Positions 31,967-40,480 of a stretch of DNA of 40,480 bases are shown one piece after another. Positions within the stretch are counted from its first letter, which is position 1. Each line of letters begins with the position of its first letter. Location: positions 1 through 40,480 of the forward strand of contig JBFHFJ010000002.1 in assembly GCA_041583655.1 (NCBI GenBank). The letters run 5' to 3'. The DNA is from Haliea sp041583655 (lineage in GTDB: Bacteria > Pseudomonadota > Gammaproteobacteria > Pseudomonadales > Halieaceae). The notes below the pieces were generated by a model. The model worked only from the letters and a program-made list of their open reading frames with translations. It was not told the DNA's origin and did no database searches. The position numbers and the translations under genes were made by a program.

Positions 31967-33046
31967 ATGAGCAATATGGAAGTCTACAACGTCAACGTCG
32001 CGTCCCAGGACGTGCTGGTGACGCCGGCGCAATTGAAGGAGTCACTGCCGCTCAGTGCCGCGGCACGGGAAATGGTGAGCGATAGCCGGCAGGTCATCGA
32101 GAATGTTCTCGACCGCAAGGATCACCGGATCTTTGTCGTCGTGGGCCCCTGTTCCATCCACGACGTTGAGGCCGCCATGGACTACGCCCGGCGACTGAAA
32201 ACACTGGCTGATGAGCTGGCGGATACCCTGTACATCGTCATGCGGGTCTATTTCGAGAAGCCACGCACGACCGTGGGCTGGAAGGGGCTGATCAACGACC
32301 CATTCCTGGACGACTCTTTCAAGATCGAAGAGGGCCTGCATATCGGCCGCCGTTTGCTGCTGGATATTCTGGAGCTGGGCCTGCCCACAACCACCGAGGC
32401 GCTGGATCCGATCTCGCCCCAGTACCTGCAGGACCTGATCAGCTGGTCCGCCATCGGCGCCCGCACCACGGAATCGCAGACCCACCGGGAAATGGCCAGC
32501 GGCCTGTCCTCCGCGGTAGGCTTCAAGAACGGCACCGACGGCGGCCTGACAGTGGCCAGCAACGCGCTGAATTCGGTGGCCAAGCCCCACCGCTTCCTGG
32601 GTATCAACGGCCAGGGCGAGGTCTCGGTGATTACTACTCGCGGCAACCGCTATGGCCACATCGTACTCCGCGGTGGCAGCAATGGTCCCAACTACGACTC
32701 AGTACACATCCGCCTGTGTGAGGAGGCCCTCACCAAGGCCGGTGTGCCCCTGAACATCATGGTCGACTGCAGCCACGCCAATTCCAGCAAGCAGCCTGAG
32801 CTGCAACCTCTGGTGGTGGAAAACGTTGGCAACCAGATCCTTGAGGGCAACCGCTCCATCATCGGCCTGATGGTCGAGAGCAATATCAAGGCGGGTAACC
32901 AGCCGATACCAGAGAACCTGGGGGACCTGGAATACGGTGTTTCAGTGACCGATGGCTGTATTGGCTGGGCGGAAACCGAGGAATGCCTGCGTTCGCTGCG
33001 CGCCCGGCTCAGAGATGTGCTGCCCCGTCGCCTGGGAAAGGCCTGA
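31967..33046 (+). CDS. aroG: 3-deoxy-7-phosphoheptulonate synthase (DAHP synthase)
   Basis: First enzyme of the shikimate pathway, joining phosphoenolpyruvate and erythrose-4-phosphate. At 359 aa it is a short type I (AroF/AroG/AroH) enzyme. Motifs include VVVGPCSIHDVEAAMDYARRL, YFEKPRTTVGWKGLINDP, SWSAIGARTTESQTHREMASG, VGFKNGTDGGLTVASNAL, GGSNGPNYD and the metal-site VDCSHANSSK. The feedback type (Tyr, Phe or Trp) cannot be read from the sequence with confidence, so the symbol stands for the family. ATG 31967 is preceded by AGGTAA. It is divergent from the AddAB-like pair. Confidence 0.95.
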   Translation: MSNMEVYNVNVASQDVLVTPAQLKESLPLSAAAREMVSDSRQVIENVLDRKDHRIFVVVGPCSIHDVEAAMDYARRLKTLADELADTLYIVMRVYFEKPRTTVGWKGLINDPFLDDSFKIEEGLHIGRRLLLDILELGLPTTTEALDPISPQYLQDLISWSAIGARTTESQTHREMASGLSSAVGFKNGTDGGLTVASNALNSVAKPHRFLGINGQGEVSVITTRGNRYGHIVLRGGSNGPNYDSVHIRLCEEALTKAGVPLNIMVDCSHANSSKQPELQPLVVENVGNQILEGNRSIIGLMVESNIKAGNQPIPENLGDLEYGVSVTDGCIGWAETEECLRSLRARLRDVLPRRLGKA

Positions 33047-33100
33047 TACCCGCCCTCCCCGGTACCTGACCCGCAAAGCTAACGCAGGAGCGGCGGCAAA

Positions 33101-33676
33101 TCAGTAGTACGCCTGGCTGCGATCTGTGTGGTCGGTGCTGTCGCGCACGCCCTTGAGTTCGGGCAACTGCTCCAGCAGGGTTTTCTCTACCCCGCCCTTG
33201 AGTGTCTGGTCGACCATGCCACAGCCCTGGCAGCCGCCGCCAAACTTGAGGATCGCATAGGGGTCGTCGGTGATCTCCACCAGGCTGACCTCGCCGCCGT
33301 GAGCGGCCAGCGCGGGATTCACCTCGTTGTAGAGGATATAGTTGATCCGATCTTCCAGCGGACTGTTCTCGTCCACCCTGGGGAGCTTGGCGTTTGGCGC
33401 CTTGATGGTCAGCTGGCCGCCCATCCTGTCCTTGGCATAGTCGACCAGGGCGTCCTCAAGAAAAGGCAGGCTGCGGGCATCGAACCACGCCACCAGGTCA
33501 CCGAAGTTACGCTTTTCGTCACCTTCCTGGATGTCACCCTCACGGCAATAGGCGATGCAGGTTTCCGCCTTGGGCGTGCCCGGCTGGTTGATAAAGACCC
33601 GAACGCCCAGTGCATCCTCCTGCTTGGCCAGCAGTTCGGCGAGATAGCCCTGTGCCGATTCCGTAATGGTGACCAT
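33101..33676 (-). CDS. nfuA: Fe/S biogenesis protein NfuA
   Basis: Carrier that receives [4Fe-4S] clusters and delivers them to target enzymes, useful under oxidative or iron stress. The 191 aa match E. coli NfuA. The N-terminal A-type-like domain (about residues 1-100; MVTITESAQGYLAELLAKQ) has lost the usual cluster cysteines, as in the family. The C-terminal Nfu domain (about 110-180) has NEVNPALAAHGGEVSLVEI and the CxxC at Cys149/Cys152 in GGGCQGCGMVDQTLK, the same positions as in E. coli. The start ATG is preceded by AGGTTC. It is divergent from metH and convergent with aroG. CysI and the AddB-like protein in this window are possible clients, by inference. Confidence 0.96.
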   Translation of the reverse strand: MVTITESAQGYLAELLAKQEDALGVRVFINQPGTPKAETCIAYCREGDIQEGDEKRNFGDLVAWFDARSLPFLEDALVDYAKDRMGGQLTIKAPNAKLPRVDENSPLEDRINYILYNEVNPALAAHGGEVSLVEITDDPYAILKFGGGCQGCGMVDQTLKGGVEKTLLEQLPELKGVRDSTDHTDRSQAYY

Positions 33677-33774
33677 GAACCTCTTCCATTCCGAGTAAAT
33701 TGGTCGGGTATTCTAGCAAACTTCTCCCGGACAGTGCGAGATCTGATTGGACAGCGCCACAGCCGTGGGTAATC

Positions 33775-33783
33775 TGTTAGAAT
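33775..33783 (+). promoter_or_regulatory. Extended -10 promoter of metH
   Basis: TGTTAGAAT has TG-n-TAGAAT, an extended -10, 60 bp before the metH ATG. TTGGACA at 33747-33753 is too far away to serve as a standard -35. I found no conserved B12-box pattern of a cobalamin riboswitch in 33677-33842. Confidence 0.42.
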
Positions 33784-33842
33784 TGCCCGCTTTTTACAGG
33801 CAGTCGCAGGTCAGTTGCCGCGGCGATCAACAGGAACAGTCG

Positions 33843-37532
<3,690 letters not shown>

Positions 37533-37548
37533 GCGGCGCCAACGCCGC
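37533..37548 (+). other. Hairpin directly after metH
   Basis: GCGGCG-CCAA-CGCCGC follows the metH stop immediately and has no T run. It may stabilise the metH mRNA end or separate metH from the DUF2970 gene; it does not look like a full terminator. Confidence 0.35.
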
Positions 37549-37574
37549 AACAATTTGGGATCTGGAGCAGGATC

Positions 37575-37838
37575 ATGGCAGAACGCCAGGAAAAGCAGAC
37601 CACACCTGCAATGCAGGAAGATGAAGCCGGGGCGCAGGAGCACTCACGCCTGCGGCCGTGGCATGTAATCAGCAGTGTATTTGCGGCGGGACTGGGTGTT
37701 CAGAGCAGCCGCAACCGGGAGCGGGACTTCAAACAGGGCAAGGCCGGCGTATTTATCATCGCAGGCCTGGTCTTTACGCTCCTGTTCATAGCGGCTGTAT
37801 TTACGATTGTGCAGGTGGTGCTTAACAGCGCTTCCTAG
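37575..37838 (+). CDS. DUF2970 family small membrane protein
   Basis: An 87-aa protein of unknown function with a hydrophilic, Gln/Glu-rich N-terminus (residues 1-27) and a typical DUF2970 body: RPWHVISSVFAAGLGVQSS, NRERDFKQGKAGVFIIAG, then one C-terminal transmembrane segment (about 58-82). GGAG lies shortly before the ATG. It follows metH by 42 bp, with a hairpin between, and may be co-transcribed with it. Its end overlaps the end of a tiny gene on the other strand by four bases. The family is common in proteobacteria, but I know of no established role. Confidence 0.8.
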   Translation: MAERQEKQTTPAMQEDEAGAQEHSRLRPWHVISSVFAAGLGVQSSRNRERDFKQGKAGVFIIAGLVFTLLFIAAVFTIVQVVLNSAS

Positions 37839-37948
37839 CCTGGCATTGCTGCCAGCCAGAGGTAGAGGGTCACGACCACAATGCTGATGATAGCGGTGGC
37901 GGCGATGGCGTCTGCGACGCCGTCGTTTTGGTTGGCTGATCCGGACAT
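37835..37948 (-). CDS. Tiny 37-aa single-pass membrane protein
   Basis: A 37-aa reading frame: MSGSANQNDGVADAIAA followed by one transmembrane helix (TAIISIVVVTLYLWLAAM, about residues 18-35). It is supported by a strong Shine-Dalgarno AGGAGT, 7 bases before the ATG, and by a candidate promoter with TGATATAAT (38010-38018, minus strand). The leader contains a hairpin. Its stop overlaps that of the DUF2970 gene. I do not recognise the family. Such proteins often bind larger membrane complexes, but no partner is evident here. The presence of all expression signals makes it likely to be real despite its size. Confidence 0.62.
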   Translation of the reverse strand: MSGSANQNDGVADAIAATAIISIVVVTLYLWLAAMPG

Positions 37949-37975
37949 GCAGTAGACTCCTGTACTTCGAATGGG

Positions 37976-37994
37976 GCTGGCCCACGTGGCCAGC
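37976..37994 (-). other. Leader hairpin of the 37-aa gene
   Basis: GCTGGCC (37976-37982) pairs perfectly with GGCCAGC (37988-37994) over a 5-base loop. It sits between the candidate promoter and the AGGAGT site of the tiny gene. Confidence 0.4.
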
Positions 37995-38009
37995 AAAATC
38001 GTGCGCAAG

Positions 38010-38018
38010 ATTATATCA
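38010..38018 (-). promoter_or_regulatory. Extended -10 promoter of the 37-aa gene
   Basis: On the minus strand the sequence reads TGATATAAT, a consensus TATAAT with the extended TG. The -35 region is poor. Transcription would start about 55 bases before the ATG of the 37-aa gene. Confidence 0.48.
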
Positions 38019-38104
38019 GGAAACTCAGGGATGCCAGCTCCCCCCGCTGCAACACATGAGTTCTAACCTTATAGAAAATCAGCATTAATGGCCTCCCGGT
38101 TTTC

Positions 38105-38113
38105 TGGTAATGT
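38105..38113 (+). promoter_or_regulatory. Candidate cysI promoter
   Basis: TGGTAATGT is an extended -10-like element, with TTAATG (38085-38090) at 17 bp as a weak -35. The AT-rich stretch 38061-38090 could hold a CysB site, but the CysB consensus is too loose to call by eye. Confidence 0.32.
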
Positions 38114-38155
38114 AGCGCCCTTTCAGAATTCGTCCCGGCCATACAGGACTCTTTG

Positions 38156-39820
38156 ATGTACCAGTACGATCATTACGACCAGCGCATCGTCGATGAGCGC
38201 GTGGCACAGTTCCGTGACCAGACCAGGCGCTATCTTGCGGGCGAGCTCTCCGCCGCGGAGTTCCTGCCGCTGCGCCTGCAAAACGGCCTCTACGTCCAGC
38301 GCCTGGCGCCCATGCTCCGCATCGCCGTCCCCTACGGCCTGCTCAACAGCACCCAGCTACGCAAGCTGGCCCATATTACCCGCCATTACGACAAGGGCTA
38401 TGCCCATGTCAGCACGCGGCAGAATATCCAGCTGAACTGGCCGCTGCTGGAGGAGGTGCCAGACATCCTGGCCGAGCTCGCGAGCGTCCAGATGCATGCG
38501 ATCCAGACCAGTGGCAACTGTATCCGCAACACCACCACCGACCAGTTCGCCGGGGTCGCAGCTGATGAGCTGGAGGACCCGCGCCCCTGGTGTGAGATTA
38601 TCCGCCAGTGGTCCACACTGCACCCGGAGTTCGCCTTTCTTCCGCGCAAGTTCAAGATCGCGGTATGTGCCAGCAAGCAGGACCGCGCCGCCATCCATGC
38701 CCACGATATCGGCATTGAGTTGCTGGCGAACGCGCAAGGCGAGCACGGCTTCAAGATCCTTGTCGGCGGCGGTCTCGGGCGGACCCCTGTCATTGGCTCG
38801 GTTGTCTGCGAATGGCTGGAAAAGCGGCACCTTCTCACCTATCTGGAGGCCATCCTGCGGGTTTACAACCAGCATGGCCGCCGCGACAACAAGTACAAGG
38901 CGCGGATCAAGATCCTGGTCAAGGCCATGGGCGTCGAGGCGTTCCGGGAGGCCGTCGAGCGAGAATGGGCACTGCTCAAGGACAGTCCCAGCACGCTGAC
39001 TGAAGAGGAGATGGCGCGCGCCAGGTCGTTTTTCACTGCCCCGCCCTACGCGAGCCTCGACAGGGCCGAGGCCGCGGCAGCCCTGCATGAGCGTTGCGAG
39101 GCCGACCCCATATTCGGCAACTGGGTAGCGCGCAATACCATGGCCCACCGGGTTCCGGGGTATCGCGCAGTCACCATCTCCCTCAAGGCAACCGGGGTCG
39201 CCCCGGGTGATGTTACCGACCGCCAGCTGGAACTGCTTGCGGACCTGGCGGACACCTTCTCCTTCGGCGAACTGCGCACCACGCACCAACAGAACATGGT
39301 GCTGGCTGATGTCGAGGAGACCGCACTCTATACCCTGTGGCAACAACTCCAGGGCGCCGGACTGGCGACGCCCAACATCGGCTACCTTACCGATGTCATC
39401 TGCTGCCCCGGGGGCGACTACTGCTCGCTGGCCAACGCCAAATCGATCCCGGTTGCGGAGGCCATCCAGGCGCGCTTCGAAGACCTGGACTACCTCTACG
39501 ACCTCGGCCCGATTGAGCTGAACATCAGTGGCTGCATGAATGCCTGTGGCCACCACCACATCGGTCATATCGGCATTCTTGGTGTCGACAAGAAAGGCGC
39601 CGAGTTCTATCAGATCAGCCTGGGGGGCAGTCAGTCCAGGGAAGCAGCTATCGGCAAGATACTCGGGCCGTCCTTCAGCCAGGAGGACGTACCGGACGTG
39701 GTCGAAAATATTCTTGATACCTACGTGAACCTGCGCCAGGAAGAAGAGACTTTCCTGCAAACTTTCAACCGGGTCGGAATTGAACCCTTCAAGGAGCGGG
39801 TCTATGCCAAGGCTCATTAA
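38156..39820 (+). CDS. cysI: Assimilatory sulfite reductase hemoprotein CysI
   Basis: Six-electron reduction of sulfite to sulfide using siroheme coupled to a [4Fe-4S] cluster. The 554-aa chain has two ferredoxin-like/siroheme repeats. The cluster ligands are Cys417 and Cys423 (CPGGDYC) and Cys460 and Cys464 (CMNAC, in SGCMNACGHHHIGHIG). Repeat 1 has KGYAHVSTRQNIQLNW and QTSGNCIRNTTTD; the later GELRTTHQQNMVLADV is its counterpart. A nitrite reductase is possible by fold, but the DUF934 gene overlapping downstream is the usual partner of sulfite reductase in Pseudomonas-like genomes. ATG 38156 follows AGGA at 7 bases. Siroheme would come from CysG (4276-5691). No CysJ flavoprotein is present, so the electron donor is probably ferredoxin or a separate reductase. 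Confidence 0.92.
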   Translation: MYQYDHYDQRIVDERVAQFRDQTRRYLAGELSAAEFLPLRLQNGLYVQRLAPMLRIAVPYGLLNSTQLRKLAHITRHYDKGYAHVSTRQNIQLNWPLLEEVPDILAELASVQMHAIQTSGNCIRNTTTDQFAGVAADELEDPRPWCEIIRQWSTLHPEFAFLPRKFKIAVCASKQDRAAIHAHDIGIELLANAQGEHGFKILVGGGLGRTPVIGSVVCEWLEKRHLLTYLEAILRVYNQHGRRDNKYKARIKILVKAMGVEAFREAVEREWALLKDSPSTLTEEEMARARSFFTAPPYASLDRAEAAAALHERCEADPIFGNWVARNTMAHRVPGYRAVTISLKATGVAPGDVTDRQLELLADLADTFSFGELRTTHQQNMVLADVEETALYTLWQQLQGAGLATPNIGYLTDVICCPGGDYCSLANAKSIPVAEAIQARFEDLDYLYDLGPIELNISGCMNACGHHHIGHIGILGVDKKGAEFYQISLGGSQSREAAIGKILGPSFSQEDVPDVVENILDTYVNLRQEEETFLQTFNRVGIEPFKERVYAKAH

Positions 39821-40271
39821 AGACGGCGAGATTACCAGCGACAAATGGCTGCCACCTGTCGCAGACGCATCTGTCGCACCGGACGCGCACCTGCCTACCC
39901 TTGAGCAGTGGCTGTCCCTCGCCGACAAGACCGGCTCGGCGGTACAACTGGAGCCCGGTGACGGTACTGCAGAGCTGCTGCCTGCGCTGGATGCCATCCG
40001 CCTGGTCGCGGTGAATTTCCCGGTGTTCACCGATGGTCGCGGTTTTTCCTATGCGCGTGAACTTCGCGAGCACGGCTACCGTGGTGAACTGCGGGCGGTC
40101 GGCGGGTTCATGCCCGACCAGATGCACTACCTGCGTCGCTGTGGCTTTGACGCATTTCAGTTCAGCGATGAATCCCGCCTCGAGGAGGCACTGCGGCAGC
40201 TTGATATCTTTTCCGAGCACTACCAGGGCGCCATCGACGAGCCCAGACCGCTGTTCCGGCGTCGGAGCTGA
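39804..40271 (+). CDS. DUF934 family protein, sulfite reductase partner
   Basis: A 155-aa protein of the DUF934 family, almost always found after the hemoprotein gene cysI in beta- and gammaproteobacteria that lack CysJ. Family segments: RLIKDGEITSDKW at the N-terminus, AVNFPVFTDGRGFSYARELRE (about residues 70-92), GELRAVGGFMPDQMHYLRRCGFDAFQF. ATG 39804 has AAGGAG at 7 bases and overlaps cysI by 17 bases. It is thought to be connected with sulfite reduction, but the molecular role is not established. A strong terminator follows. Confidence 0.88.
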   Translation: MPRLIKDGEITSDKWLPPVADASVAPDAHLPTLEQWLSLADKTGSAVQLEPGDGTAELLPALDAIRLVAVNFPVFTDGRGFSYARELREHGYRGELRAVGGFMPDQMHYLRRCGFDAFQFSDESRLEEALRQLDIFSEHYQGAIDEPRPLFRRRS

Positions 40272-40292
40272 GGCCCCTGCCGTCTTAACTTC

Positions 40293-40334
40293 AAGGCAAA
40301 AAAAAACCGGCGTTCAGCCGGTTTTTTTTGCCTT
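40293..40334. terminator. Strong bidirectional terminator
   Basis: A near-perfect inverted repeat: AAGGC, nine A, CCGGC, loop GTTCA, GCCGG, eight T, GCCTT. Read on the plus strand it ends the cysI-DUF934 unit; read on the minus strand it ends etfA. Both directions have a GC stem followed by a long T run. Confidence 0.93.
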
Positions 40335-40347
40335 CAGCAAAGCCTTC

Positions 40348-40480
40348 TCAGAGTGCGGCTTCCAGTTCAGGCAATGCGTTGAACAAGTCCGCCACCAGAC
40401 CGTAGTCGGCAACCTGGAAGATCGGGGCGTCCTCGTCCTTGTTGATCGCGACGATGACCTTGGAGTCCTTCATGCCCGCG
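40348..40480 (-). CDS. etfA: Electron transfer flavoprotein alpha subunit, C-terminal end (partial)
   Basis: The window cuts this leftward gene; 43 full C-terminal codons are visible. The protein end reads GMKDSKVIVAINKDEDAPIF, then QVADYGLVADLFNALPELE, the highly conserved FAD-domain end of EtfA. EtfAB passes electrons from acyl-CoA dehydrogenases to the quinone pool through ETF-QO. The stop lies 13 bases after the shared terminator. etfB would be expected upstream, beyond the window. Confidence 0.93.
   Translation of the reverse strand, partial: AGMKDSKVIVAINKDEDAPIFQVADYGLVADLFNALPELEAAL

Noticed and set aside
33677..33842. Cobalamin riboswitch before metH
   Set aside because: The gap is only 166 bp and the conserved B12-box core was not found.
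38357..40030. 557-codon minus-strand frame under cysI
   Set aside because: Antisense to the conserved siroheme protein, with no recognisable motif or start signal.

Overview
This is a GC-rich chromosomal segment from a gammaproteobacterium. The gene content (LolA, FtsK, SohB, NudC, RlmG, NfuA, MetH, CysI with its DUF934 partner, periplasmic cis/trans fatty-acid isomerase) and the order ftsK-lolA-rarA-crcB-serS-cysG point to a Pseudomonas-like or marine Cellvibrionales/Halieaceae-type organism. That placement is inference from gene content; no rRNA gene or other phylogenetic marker was compared. I see no insertion sequence, prophage, CRISPR array, tRNA or rRNA gene. Almost every base is in a gene, and most genes are housekeeping.

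Layout. 1-5691: a rightward cluster with the FtsK C-terminus, lipoprotein carrier LolA, replication-restart ATPase RarA, fluoride channel CrcB, seryl-tRNA synthetase and siroheme synthase. 5712-9685: a leftward block with a DUF938 methyltransferase, a VanZ-like membrane protein, a PAS/LuxR-type regulator and the tail-specific protease Prc. 9875-11605 is a K+/H+ antiporter, facing a divergent-sequence CDF-family protein (11707-12627). 12628-12980 is the largest non-coding stretch and the richest in signals: two DnaA-box-like repeats, a perfect AT-rich palindrome, and a perfect FNR/Anr site placed 41.5 bp before a predicted start of transcription. It leads into a 74-aa six-cysteine protein coupled to glgC, then rimK. 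15506-16138 is a TRIC-like channel, divergent from a small membrane protein coupled to cti. 18718-22162 is a leftward run sohB-nudC-dnaQ-methyltransferase. 22244-25525 is gloB-mltD-rlmG, followed by a terminator and a luciferase-like oxidoreductase. 26490-31846 is an AddA/AddB-like repair pair whose helicase subunit appears to have lost its C-terminal nuclease. 31967-40271 holds aroG, nfuA (leftward), metH, a DUF2970 gene, an unlisted-size 37-aa membrane gene, cysI and its DUF934 partner. A strong two-way terminator precedes the end of a leftward etfA.

Functional links: CysG makes the siroheme used by CysI, and CysI feeds reduced sulfur towards the methionine made by MetH. NfuA could supply Fe-S clusters to CysI and the AddB-like protein. 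FtsK, RarA, DnaQ and the AddAB-like pair all act on replication and recombination. Cti, NhaP2, Prc, SohB and MltD concern envelope stress and maintenance.

I found no convincing large novel system. The best candidates for a second look are the FNR-linked Cys-rich protein with glgC, the truncated AddA-like helicase, the 37-aa membrane gene beside DUF2970, and the small membrane protein translationally coupled to cti. Several genes (prc, sohB, mltD, addB-like) seem to start with TTG behind good Shine-Dalgarno sequences.
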